Positions 10,178-19,611 of a DNA stretch of 39,750 nt are shown piece after piece. Each line of letters begins with the position of its first letter. The first letter of the stretch is position 1. The notes beneath the pieces are model-generated. The model worked only from the letters and a program-made list of their open reading frames with translations. It ran no database searches and was not told where the DNA came from. Origin of the DNA: Chara braunii (taxonomy: Eukaryota; Streptophyta; Charophyceae; Charales; Characeae); NCBI GenBank assembly GCA_003427395.1, contig BFEA01000009.1:4358887-4398636 (forward strand). The letters are read 5' to 3'. A program made the position numbers and the translations under genes.

Positions 10178-10918
10178 CGTTGCTTTTCTTTTCACGGTTT
10201 TGGTGGAGGTCGTGTTGCTTCCCTGCTGCGCTATTGTGGGCATGTATGCAGGGCATCTTCTCCTCATGCCGCTGGCGGCCATAGCTGGGACCAGCCAGCT
10301 CCATTGGTGACTAAGCTGTGCTCGGCTCCCAAGTGCTGATGAGCGCTCCCTCATATTTGTGTGCTTGTTGGGGTTTGGTCAACTGCCACCGAAGCTGCAC
10401 TTTCAGTGGTTCTTCTTCGTCGTGGCAGATCTTCATCTTCATGGAGTTGTTGTTCCTCTTCATCATCCTGTGGGCTGCCATCCCCTGCTGAGTGGACACT
10501 TCATCTGCAGTGGGCTTCTTGAGTGGTGCAGAGAGGGGTGTTGGATTTACGAGGGTGTGTGGCGATTGGCAGGCTTGATAGGTTGGGTGTTTGCAAGCTC
10601 CATAGCTAGAGCTCGAGGAAGAGGGAGGAAGAAGAAGATTCCCAGATACTGCGATGAAATCTCGTAAATAGTTGGTCTGTGGGTGTCGATAACGTGGTTG
10701 GGATCCTTGGAAATTTGTGTTGTTGATTGACTTGGGGAGAGACGGTAATTAGAATTGATTTTCATTTCAAATTTCAATTCTATTTTCGGCGTTTGTCTGC
10801 TTCCCTTGTGTATTCTTATCATGCAGTGTGGTGTGGATTGCTCCCTCCAAAGGTCACTTGTCATTGCACATGTGTATGGGAACGTGTAAATGCCATGTTG
10901 GATCTCGTTTCAATCAGG
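10178..10918 (+). repeat. LTR-related block in inverted orientation between two gag copies
   Basis: Read on the minus strand from 10918, this block matches the plus strand from 12801: CCC-GATTGAA, TTCCCATACAC, GGAGG..ATCCACAC, TCTTCTTCTTCCTCC, then CTCC...GTGAAAAGA. Order and spacing are maintained over about 700 bp despite many substitutions and indels. It is therefore a diverged relative of the 12801-13473 LTR, lying in the opposite orientation. It separates gag copy A from copy B. A solo LTR is the simplest reading, but terminal duplications of normal size are absent. Confidence 0.55.
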
Positions 10919-10922
10919 GGCG

Positions 10923-11307
10923 AATGGCTTTGAATGATGCAGCAGTAGAGGACCTTGCATGGGAATGGGGTGTAACATGACGTGTACGTGTAGGTGTACG
11001 TGGGGAAATAGGAGGAGTGGGAGTAGGAGTAGGAAGGAAACATAGTTTAACAACTGCCACAAAACGATCAAAGGAATCTGCAAGGGAGGAGCGTTTGGTT
11101 TCGATGATGGACAATCTGTTCGCCATCGAAGTCAAACTTTCATCCCAGGAGGTGTGTTCTGCCCTCCTCACTTCTTGGATTGTCTCGACCTTCCTTCTGC
11201 TTCTCGAAGTGCAACCGAGCTGCCTCTGCAGCCTTCCTCGCCTCCTCAACTTCCTGTCCAATCAGACCTTTGGGGCCCGTCCCCTGACTGATTGAAGTAT
11301 GCCCCAT
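10923..11307 (-). pseudogene. gag: Truncated second copy (B) of the same gag N-terminus
   Basis: It starts at ATG 11307 (MGHTSISQGTGPK) and matches the first part of copy A, through HTSWDES, the Pro/Thr-rich tract and SSTAASF. A frame change occurs near 11170. It stops abruptly at 10923, where the inverted LTR-like block begins. Copies A (9776-10161) and B are diverged by substitutions and small indels, so the duplication is not recent or not a simple one. Confidence 0.6.
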
Positions 11308-12787
11308 TTTGTACGGTTCTTTTCGATCAAATAAAAAATAAACGCAGCAGTGGTCAAAGGTTGATAGTATCCTGCCCAATATGGAATAGAGTACTGATTT
11401 GAAACTCAAACAGATTAACGGACTCACACGGACCGCTCTTTGACTCACTCATAGGACTGGCATTGATCGACAAGACTGACCCAGAGGACGGCATATCCAA
11501 GGGCACTCTTGACTGATCTGCCAATTTCCGTTCGTCAGTTCAGTCCTCATTCCCACGTCCCAGAAGGACAGATTCCAGCAGGTGCAGGGACTGAAACCAG
11601 TTAGTTACTGACACCCAACCGCATATGACTCAACCTTGACCATTGAATATCTTTTCACAGAAAATAAAAGAAAAGAAATTCAGACTAGTGTTCATACACA
11701 GAACAACAAACTAATCAGAATTAATGTGTTGTTTACTCATTATCAGAGAAGGGTTAGGACAGATGGCAGATTAGTGCTTAGTGTGAATAGGCATTCAGGG
11801 AGGCTGCAGGCAACGATCAACAGCAAAATCAAACAATGATTCCCTCGTACCGCATGCTGCAAACCGAGCAAAAATAAAATAATATTCAATTAAATCCTTT
11901 CTGGATCTTCCCCAGAACACCAGCACTTAATTAGCATGGAAAGAAACCCGAGTTCTAGCAGGAAAAAAAAAAAAATCTGCAGGAGAATGATCTTTCAATT
12001 GCAGAAGGGAAAAAAAAAAAAAAAACAGTTGCAGGCTGTCGACCAGCAGATTGACTAACAGGGCTTTATTAGACTGCGGACACAGAGACACTGCGTGGAC
12101 CGTTCTGACACGACTGACCGACCTTTCAGGACTGACAGGACTGAACTGGACTGACACCAGATCTGACACGACAAACCCGGACAAGACAGATGACATAACA
12201 GGAACCGCAACCACAGTCTGTGCGAGGGCTCAAGACCCACGGTCAACTGCAGAAAAATCAAACAGTCGACTCATTGACAACCTACTGACAACGACCAGAC
12301 TGACAAACTTACACTGACCGCTGCGCAGACTACAGACTGGCAGATCTGACAGACCAGTTCTGACACACTGATGGACTGGCGTCAGAGGAACAGGTCACTT
12401 GAACGAACGCACTCAATCAAGGTCTTGATTGGAGACTGCCACCGGTCAACCTGTTGACCGAAATACAGGGGGCCTGGCTGACTCACTGTCAGTCAGCACC
12501 CAAACTGAATCGTCGCCGCAACTTCCAATCAACCCCGCATCTGATTCGCCACTCAATTGTCTGCTGCAAATTGATATTCCCCCAAGTGGGGTCAGCTCAA
12601 TCCGAGAGACCGCCCCACTTTTCTTTTCTTTTTTTTTTTAACTCGCTTTCTCGTCCATTCACACCAATCAATCAACAGCTGTTGCCGCCGACGTCGTTGA
12701 AGACTACAGGGCACCTCCCCAAACCGCCAACCGCCAGCCCGACAGATGTTGGCCAACTAACTAGTCCCTTGGATGCACGAGGTCGTG
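11308..12787 (-). other. Leader of element 4, CTGAC-rich, no gene
   Basis: Lies between the gag B start and the PBS. From about 11420 to 12490 the plus strand is peppered with CTGAC/GACTGAC motifs (11 or more copies at 12100-12485), another degenerate short-motif array like that in the element 1 leader. Two A-rich runs (about 11961-11973 and 12011-12025) are present. No coding similarity seen. Confidence 0.45.
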
Positions 12788-12799
12788 GCTCTGATACAA
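12788..12799 (-). other. Diverged primer-binding site (initiator Met tRNA type)
   Basis: The minus strand reads TTGTATCAGAGC then CACG, one base different from the canonical plant PBS TGGTATCAGAGC. It directly abuts the TG of the LTR at 12801. The position and orientation fit a minus-strand element whose gag lies at 11307 and below. Confidence 0.6.
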
Positions 12800-12800
12800 C

Positions 12801-13473
12801 TGTTATATACCCGATTGAACTTCAATCCACAACGAATTCACACATTCCCATACACGCTCCCAATTGCAGAGTAGACTCGAAGGAGGCAAATCCACACAAA
12901 ACCGGTGAGACGATATGCACAGCGGAAGCTCAAAATACACAGAGAATTCAAAAACGAATTTCAATTCTGCAATCCCTCGTCCTACTCCAATCAATCCAGA
13001 GTACTTGTTCCAAGAATCACAACCACGTTTACAATAACCCCGAATAACCAGAAACAAGTGTTCAATGAAGAATGCAGGAGTCTTCTTCTTCCTCCTCGCC
13101 ACCTCATACCCCGGGCTATGGTTGTCGTAGCTGCAGTAACCCCACACTGCCTACAGCTGTCACAACGTGCAAATCTGAACCAGCAACCCCAATGATAACA
13201 GCGCCAGCTCACCACCCGCACAGAAGTGCAGCGCTGGAAGTCCTGATGAAGAAGGAGACAACAAATCCAGCACTTCGAAGAAGACAAAGTTCCTCGAGAG
13301 GAGGAACAGCAGATATGGCTGCCAAGTGGAAGATGGCAGCACCCAAACCCAACAACACACTCTTGTGGAAGCTCTCATGCAGAGCTGCGAAATAGCAGCA
13401 GTGTGATCTTCAACTTTGTTTCCCAACCCAGCTATGGCAGCGCTCCAACGGAAACGTGAAAAGACAAACACCA
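12801..13473 (-). repeat. Probable 5' LTR of element 4
   Basis: In the element's sense it starts TGGTGTTTGTC at 13473 and ends ...TATATAACA at 12801, giving TG...CA ends next to the PBS. A diverged relative is at 10178-10918 in the other orientation. The outer end near 13473 is set only by that comparison. Confidence 0.5.
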
Positions 13474-13776
13474 AATTTCCTGCCCGCTACTTCTACAATC
13501 TGCCTAGACCTACGACGGACTCCAAAGGCAACAACCCAATACTCATCTGCATCTAGATGGAAACAGGGGGAAAAGGGGACCTAGACCTATGACAAGGCAA
13601 AAGGAAAAGGCCGAATGGAAGTCCCATAGGGCGCAGCACTCACAGACAAAACACACGAGTTACAGGTCACGGGATGAGGTCCCACGGACAAGAAGCGGAG
13701 GAGAGGAAGGGGCACGAAGGTGGGGGGGGAGAAGGTGCGGAGGAGCGTAGGAGCGGGGGGTTGAAGGCGAGGAACA
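13474..13776. other. Intergenic stretch, no gene recognised
   Basis: No convincing coding potential. It becomes increasingly G-rich from about 13680 onward and leads into the 105-bp tandem repeat. Confidence 0.4.
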
Positions 13777-14035
13777 GCGGGGGAACAGCAGAGGAGCAGA
13801 GGGGGAATGGGGAGGTCGGACGGGGCAGGCTGAGCAGATAATGTGTGGAGGAGCGGAGCGGAGGGGGGACGGGAGTGTCAGGCGGGGGAACAGCGGACGA
13901 GCGGAGGGGGGATGGGGAGGTCGGACGGGGCAGGCTGAGCAGATAATGTGTGGAGGAGCGGAGCGGAGGGGGGACGGGAGTGTCCGGCGGGGGAGGATGA
14001 GAAGTGGGGAGGAGGAGCGGAGCGGATGGGGAACG
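13777..14035 (+). repeat. GC-rich 105-bp tandem repeat, about 2.5 copies
   Basis: Units start at 13777, 13882 and 13987, each with GCGGGGG. The first two are nearly identical, including GGGGAGGTCGGACGGGGC and GAGCAGATAATGTGTGGAGG. The third decays after about 50 bp. One strand is strongly G-rich, so the long Pro/Ser-rich frames on the other strand are compositional artefacts. Confidence 0.85.
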
Positions 14036-14348
14036 GGAGTAGGTGAGGACAACGATCGGACCCGAAGTGGAGTGGAGAAGTTGCTGTGGAGAAGTGGAGA
14101 AGGTGCGGAGAAGAAGCAGAGGGGGCACACAGGAGGAGGGGATAAGATGCGGAGAACTATGTATCCCCCCAAGTCATGACCGAGGGGCCAAATCCGGCCG
14201 GTGGTCAAGAACTTGACCCCCGGTCTCGCCTCCGGCCAAGTTTATTTTGAATTTAAAAAAACAAACACAAAAGAATGGGAAAAAAAAAAGCGAACGGGGA
14301 ACAAACAAGGTCGTCCAAAGGCCTGGTCCCGGTGGATTTTGGTGCTGA

Positions 14349-14371
14349 GGGAGGGGGAGGGAGGGGGGGGG
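14349..14371 (+). other. G-quadruplex motif with one-base loops
   Basis: Four G runs (14349-14351, 14353-14357, 14359-14361, 14363-14371) are separated by single A residues. Short loops of this kind favour a stable parallel quadruplex. It lies in a G-rich neighbourhood with no gene. Confidence 0.75.
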
Positions 14372-14558
14372 CAGCAAGACCTCGTTCTGGTGTTGTTTCA
14401 TAAAAACGTTGGCATTTATCTGAAACAGCAACCTGCCACGTGGCATCGCGCTTTTGTGCCACGTGACGGCAACTTGAGGTCGTGTCCGGGGCCGCTAGGT
14501 CATGACTGCGGCTGGAGAAGCCACGATCGCGCACCCTGAGAAAGAGAGAGAGAGAGAT

Positions 14559-14880
14559 TCTTCTTCTTCTTCTTCTTCTTCTTCTTCTTCTTCTTCTTCT
14601 TTTCTTTGTTTCTTCTTCTTCTTCTTCTTCTTCTTCTTCTTCTTCTTTTCTTCGTCATCTTCTTCTTCTTCTTCTTTTCTTCGTCTTCTTCTTTTTCGCC
14701 TTCGTCTTCTTCTTTTTCTTTGGTGTCCTGCGGCTGACAGCCGCACAATTTCTTTTCTTTCCTTTTCTTTTCTTTTCTCTTCTTCTTCTTCTTCTTCTTT
14801 TTTTTCACTTGTGTCGCCATGCGGCTGCAAGCCGCACGGTTTTCTCTTTTGTTCTTCATCTTCTTCTTCTTCTCCTTCTA
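14559..14880 (+). repeat. (TTC)n arrays with two embedded GC hairpins
   Basis: TTC repeats and pyrimidine tracts fill 14559-14720 and 14746-14880 in part. Two perfect hairpins interrupt them: 14729-14745 (TGCGGCT-GAC-AGCCGCA) and 14820-14836 (TGCGGCT-GCA-AGCCGCA), 91 bp apart. The same 7-bp stems with different loops suggest a duplicated unit. Poly-Ser/Phe and poly-Lys/Glu frames here are artefacts of the repeat. Confidence 0.85.
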
Positions 14881-14937
14881 AAACGGCGCGGGAACCACAG
14901 GTGCAAGCACGTTTGGAAGGGCAACCAATCCAAGAAG

Positions 14938-15657
14938 GCATGACACTTCATGCAATCGTGCACGTGTTCGTCGACATCTGGAACGGGACGGAGTACAGTT
15001 TCGACGAGCGTCACGTGAGGGGCATCCGCGCTTACATGGAGGAGCATGGCATTAGAGATTCGCGAGCAGTTGGAGGAGGTACACCGCCACGAGTGTCGCG
15101 TTCCACTGCACCCAGTGATGAGGTGCAGGACGTGTTGCACGAGATGGCGGGAGCAAGATGCGAGGTGAGGGCCGCGATGTTGGGGGCATGGGCGGTGGTG
15201 CTGCTCCAGCTTGGGAGGACGAGGGGAGGGATAGGGAGAAGAGGAGGGTGGTGGAGGCGGGCGTCGATCCGAAGCGAGAGAGAGAGGGTCCTCCAGATCA
15301 CAATCAACGAGGTCTATGACAAAGACAAGCAGGTGGCGTTCAGCGACACCTTCTTGCAGTGGGTGTACGATGCCGCCATTCCGTTCCATGCCTTCAGGAC
15401 ACATACCTGGAGGAGGGTGTGAAATGCCGCGTCGGATGTGACTCGAGGAGTGCGCTTGCGAATTCCTTCAAGGAAATCGGCGGGGTCAGCACCCCTTCGC
15501 AGGGGGCGAAGGTGGCGTTCATGCTACGGAAGGTTCGAGAGGCTTTCAATCACAACGGCACCACCATCTTGTCAGACAGTAGGAAGTCGCAAGACGCACG
15601 ACCAATCATGGACTTCCTTGCCTCATTGTCGCACTTTTTCCAACCATACCACTTCTG
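14938..15657 (+). pseudogene. hAT-type transposase fragment with DUF659-like region
   Basis: A hAT transposase would cut and paste its element. Here only part of the N-terminal half remains. Frame 0 shows FLQWVYDAAIPFHAFR and TWRRV, a pattern typical of the segment before DUF659, then TGA at 15420-15422 where related proteins often have Trp. The frame resumes to about 15468. It then shifts to a second frame carrying KEIGGVSTP and GTTILSDSRKSQDARPIMDF, the DUF659-like core. The RNase H-like catalytic domain and dimerisation tail are missing. No terminal inverted repeats seen. The DUF659 assignment is from pattern memory and could be checked by HMM search. Confidence 0.6.
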
Positions 15658-15831
15658 ACAATTGAAAAGCCAACACGTTGTCACGCAACATTTTAATAAA
15701 TAGTTAATGCAAATCCCTTCCTTTAGTGTGGGTCCGACTTCGAGCGAGACCCTTCAATTACAGTCTAGGCCAGTGCCCGGTCTTAGGAATCTTCAATTAT
15801 GATTCGGAACAGCAAATGCAATTATGCAAAT
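15658..15831. other. Short flank between hAT remnant and element 3
   Basis: AT-rich sequence holding nothing recognisable. It is the left target flank of element 3, whose LTR begins with TG at 15832. Confidence 0.4.
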
Positions 15832-17188
15832 TGTAATGACCCGCCATAACACAGACTGAGAACACTGCTGATTTCTGAAGTTCTGCCGATGAAATGGATG
15901 CCTTGCTGAGATTCCTGCATTCTGCTATGTTTTCTAAGTTTGTATGTGTGCGTGCCTGTTGACTTGCGTGCCTGTTTGAGTGCTTGTCGACATGAGTGTG
16001 TGTGTGACCTGCAAGGGTACTTGCTTGTTTGGCAGGCCCGTAGGGCCAGTACTTACTTGTGGTCGTGGCATTGAGGATTGCAGCAGGGAAAACACCCAAG
16101 TAGCGGAGCCAGGGGCCCGCGGTGCTTAGAGCAGCGGAAAAACACTCAAGTAGCAGGTAGGCCGGTACCGCACCCAGTAGCAGTAGACGTGCCAGGTACT
16201 CGAGGCCGAGCAAAAGAAGACAAAGTTGGCATTTTTAGAGGCCCAGTAGCGGTAGGCTAGGCCTAGGCCGGTACCAGTCCATCCAGTCGGGCAAGATCAA
16301 AGTCTGCAATGATGTTTCCCTCCGGAAAGGGAAGAGGTACCGGTTGCTTGGGAAGTCGAGCGGCCTGGAAGTCACCGCTCAGGAGGCAAGCAGGCCGCTA
16401 TATCAAGAGGCCGAGGCAAGAGCTCGACCTCATTCTTCAGTGTGCAAGTTTGGCGACACGCTGCGGGAGCGCTGGCTGGAGTAGCGCTGGGTACTGCAGC
16501 GCTGCTGGGAGGAAGAAGCCAGGAGCTTCCACCTTGGCTATGGTGGAGCTCTACCGGTAGGAGGAGGAGGGACAAGGGAACCAAGGAGGAGAGTGGCGAG
16601 GTACTTATTTGGCTATGGTGGACACCATCTTCATCACCTTGTTAGGCACTGCATCTGGAAGGCCCCAGTTGGGGTAGTGCCACATCAAGGACGCTCGGGA
16701 CAGAGTCAGGCATGGCGGTTGAGTGGGCAGCGACATAGTTGCATGGTGTTGACCTTGGGACAAAAGGGCGGCAACATAGCTGCTTTGGGTTGTTCTTTTG
16801 GACAGGAGGGTAGAACCCTCAGCGCTCTGCAATAGCCTCGGCCTGTATGTAGAGGAAGAGGAAGGGTGGCCATGGCTATAGTGGACCTCATGATTTTGCC
16901 TGTAGTAGAAGAGGGATTCGAACATTGATTCTGGTTCAGCCATTCAACATTATTATTGTTATTTCTTGTTTGAATAAAAGGGGAGGAGATAAGGAGGAGA
17001 TTGGTTGCCGAAGAAGAAGAGCTTTGTCATTGGCCTATGTTGGAGTACATCATCCTCTTCTCCTTTCTTACTTCTTCTTCTTCCTCTTTCCCTCTCTCTC
17101 CTCTCAAGTTCATTCATTTCTTTTTGGAATTGGACGGCATTGTACTTTCTGATGTATGTATACTTCAAAATTGGCCAGGATCGTAACA
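15832..17188 (+). repeat. 5' LTR of element 3 (1357 bp)
   Basis: Begins TGTAATGACCCGCC and ends ...GATCGTAACA one base before the PBS. Its first 738 bp align with 37359-38059. It contains a TATA box at 16399. The remaining 619 bp have no partner because the 3' LTR is truncated. Confidence 0.92.
16399..16410 (+). promoter_or_regulatory. Candidate TATA box of the element 3 LTR
   Basis: TATATCAAGAGGC, conserved at 37901 in the 3' LTR, with a variant TATAAATCAAGAGGC at 7398 in element 1. A CATTC-containing stretch about 30 bp downstream is a likely start region. Confidence 0.5.
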
Positions 17189-17189
17189 T

Positions 17190-17201
17190 TGGTATCAGAG
17201 C
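17190..17201 (+). other. Primer-binding site for initiator Met tRNA
   Basis: TGGTATCAGAGC, the classic plant retrotransposon PBS complementary to the 3' end of initiator methionine tRNA, one base after the LTR end. Confidence 0.95.
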
Positions 17202-18719
17202 GGATTCTACTTGCTAGCGAGAGTTGACTTTGCTGCCATAACCCTAACCCTAGTGGTAAGGGCTAACCACTTAGGGTTAGGGCGGAAGTTAGGGTTAAGT
17301 GGGGCAGCGTGGTGAAGGGAAGTTGCTCCCACCTGGCAGGGCCGTGTAGGGTCGACGCTAGACCCTGACAGGTTGCTTGAGTGCATGTTTGTGGTGGCGA
17401 GACACAAGGTGGGACTTCGTGATGCAACTTGAGAGAGGCGACAGTGAAGGGCACCTACAACTTGAATCTGGACTTCAAGGAAGATGAGGAGTGACTTTAG
17501 GACTCCCCTCAAGTTAGGCGAGCTTGAGGGTGGCANCCATATCTGCACCTACGGACTGCAAGTTGTTGCTTTGATCTTCAACATCGACGAGGGATCCAAC
17601 TTTGTACTTTGGGGTAGATGTTGACCCTCCTAGATGATAGGACACTAGTGTAGAGGACGCTAATTGTCTCAGGAGGACTATGTGAGAGGGGGGCGAGTTC
17701 TTTTATCTCACGAGCCCAGCCACTCAGTTAAGTGTCGTGCCACTAGGGTGCCCATATGTGTGTGCATGGAATTGACTGCATGTTGGGGTTTTCTGGGTTC
17801 TTCTTCCATCCTCCATAGTCTTGATTGTGTGTGAGGTGTGTGAACTGCTTACTCACCTAACGAGTGAATGAATGGAGTATCTTGCTTGCCATGGTATATC
17901 TCTCTACAATGCTTTGTTTATTTCATTCTGAATGGTTGTAGTCCGTAGGTTCTTTCTGGGGCTAAATTTCGTTTTTCAATTCGGTAGGGGCAGAAAGTAG
18001 GTCTTTGTGGAACTCTTGTTGGCTGGGACCCGGTTCTGACTCCACTGGGACCATTTGGAACTCAGTGGGACCGGGCCCAAACAAGAAGGGGCCCTCAGGC
18101 CCAAATCTGTTGACGTCAGTTACCTCGCTCTATCTGATTGGAACTCGGAGTTCATGCTTTCGTACCAGGACACTCGTTGTTAAGGGGATCTCAACTGAGA
18201 CGTTTTATCAGACTTCACCGCACGATCCGCCGCCTGACTTGCACCTTGGACACCACTCAATTTTCTCTTGCATTTACGTAGTACACTTTGAATTTGATTT
18301 GTTGCGTCTTCACGGAGCTGAGTCCGGCTAGGCTTGAGAGGACCTCATACGTGTTCGGACCAGACTGTGTGGCGGAATCAGATCTCTCTGATCTTTTATT
18401 TTTTGTTGTTGTTTTGACTGCTCTCCAATCCAAATGAATTGCCACTCCGGCTAGGAGTTCTACCTTCTCTTCTGATTGATTTCAAGTTGTTTCTTTCATT
18501 GGGTTCGTTAAATGCATGCGTCTACACGATCGCAAACGAAAGAGAGAGAGAGAAGAGAGAAGCTTCTCAGTGTTGCTCTTGAGGGAGTGAGGAGAGGGAA
18601 GAGGAGTGTTCGTCCCAAAAGTGTGAGGAAGTACGGACCCCTCTTGAGAGACTTATTAACACCCTCATCCTTCATTATTGCATCTACAGCAAAATGGACG
18701 CTGCAAATGGACGCTGCAA
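17202..18719 (+). other. Leader of element 3 with upstream ORFs
   Basis: About 1.5 kb from PBS to the gag ATG. Contains the telomere-motif hairpin, an AG-rich stretch (18540-18565) and short upstream frames. One of about 74 codons starts at ATG 18512 and overlaps the gag start. None resembles a known protein. One ambiguous base lies at 17536. Confidence 0.55.
17242..17282 (+). other. Hairpin built from telomere-like CCCTAA/TTAGGG motifs
   Basis: Arm 17242-17257 (CCCTAACCCTAGTGGT) pairs with 17266-17282 (ACCACTTAGGGTTAGGG) with one bulged base around an 8-nt loop. A further TTAGGGTTAAG follows at about 17290. It lies 40 nt after the PBS, the region where LTR elements usually carry packaging or dimerisation structures. 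That role is inference. Confidence 0.65.
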
Positions 18720-18732
18720 ATGGACGCTGCCC
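18694..18732 (+). repeat. 13-bp direct repeat x3 carrying the start codon
   Basis: ATGGACGCTGCAA is repeated at 18694 and 18707, then 18720 with the last two bases changed. Because 13 is not a multiple of three, the three ATGs are in three different frames, and only the one at 18720 opens gag. The first would give a peptide of about 28 codons and the second about 9 codons, so both act as overlapping upstream ORFs. Confidence 0.85.
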
Positions 18733-19488
18733 CTGAGGCAAAAAAAGCGCAATACCTATTCTTCTATGAGAAAGCATTGAAGAGGGAAGAGGAAGAGAAG
18801 GAGAAGGAGAGGGACGACAAAGTAAAGGCTCATGAAGTCGTCTTCAGTACCGTGCCCGCCTTAACTGATGTTGAGGTGGAAGAGAAGATTGTCCCAATCC
18901 TCAGGGCCTTAGTAGAAGTCCGGGTTGTCGAAGACCATACTAGCCAACTCGCAAAGGTGTTCGATGAACTCAAGAAGCTGCGCGAGGATATGGCCCTGTT
19001 GGCGCAGCAGCACCGTGACCAGCTGCATCAGTTTGCTAACTTGAGCCGGCCTAAAATGCCCGTGTCAGTCCGTTCTTGGCCCTCTAACTGTGTCTTCTTC
19101 TTCTTCCTCCTCTTCTTTGAGTGTGGCCAACAGCCTGCCCGGATGTGCAGCAGGTTCAGACCCCGTTGTTGCTGTTGCTGCTGCTGCTAAGCTCTATGTG
19201 TCCTACTTTGATGTGTTGGGGACACTCCACGTTACTCAGTCGTCGATCCTAGGGACCAATGTGGAACCCGCCGTAAGCGGTTTCTTAGAAATCCAAGCTG
19301 TGCAAGCAGGCTATAAAAGAATAGACCTGAACAAATGGCTGAAGGCTACACCTGTAGCCACAATCGAGGAACTCTTGATCAAACAGTATGCTAATCCACA
19401 TGCTGCAGCCAAAGCTAGACTTAAGCTTGGCAAGCTCAAGCACAACAAGTGGACCGGCACCATGCATAGTCTGCAGCAATACATTAGT
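18720..19488 (+). pseudogene. gag: Element 3 gag, N-terminal part (split by LINE insertion)
   Basis: ATG 18720 (MDAAPEAKKAQYLFFYEKAL) is the only one of the three repeated ATGs in the long frame. A charged, probably coiled-coil N-terminus runs to about residue 110. A shift near 19060 moves the reading to the next frame, which has a Ser run, an Ala run, then a gag-like helical region (IDLNKWLKAT, EELLIKQYANPHAAAKARL, MHSLQQYIS). The gene stops at codon AGT (19486-19488), where the LINE begins, and resumes in phase at 32912 with KLFATLDLEI. Confidence 0.8.
19481..19488 (+). repeat. Left target-site duplication of the LINE (ACATTAGT)
   Basis: ACATTAGT here and at 32904-32911 flank the LINE; the first A of the right copy could equally belong to the poly(A). 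Removing one copy plus the insert restores the gag frame. Confidence 0.85.
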
Positions 19489-19611
19489 TGGCGCCTTCCC
19501 TCCCCATGCCCAGCCTACGTGGAAACAGATGAGCAGATAATCGCAAATTTGTGTACATCATTGGGAATGTACGACCCCTTTCGTAGACAATTTCCGACCA
19601 GACGAACCTTT
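19489..19611 (+). pseudogene. LINE endonuclease fragment, left part
   Basis: Encodes the part of the endonuclease before the SRI(D/N) motif (ETDEQIIANLCTSLGMYDPF, then RRTF). Reading resumes in frame after element 2 at 28366 with SCYRKNG and TRSRINLILIS. This in-frame join is the main evidence that the segment is LINE and not gag. The exact gag/LINE border is set by the target duplication. Confidence 0.75.

Noticed and set aside
13660-14208. Long Pro/Ser-rich minus-strand frames
   Set aside because: They are open in more than one frame because the 105-bp G-rich repeat lacks stops; no domain is present.
14502-14900. Poly-Ser/Phe plus-strand and poly-Lys/Glu minus-strand frames
   Set aside because: Direct translation of TTC/GAA arrays, not protein genes. 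Only the part after about 14938 has transposase character.
17242-17302. Interstitial telomere or former chromosome end
   Set aside because: Only about five motif copies, arranged as an inverted pair and lying exactly within a retrotransposon leader; a hairpin is a better description.
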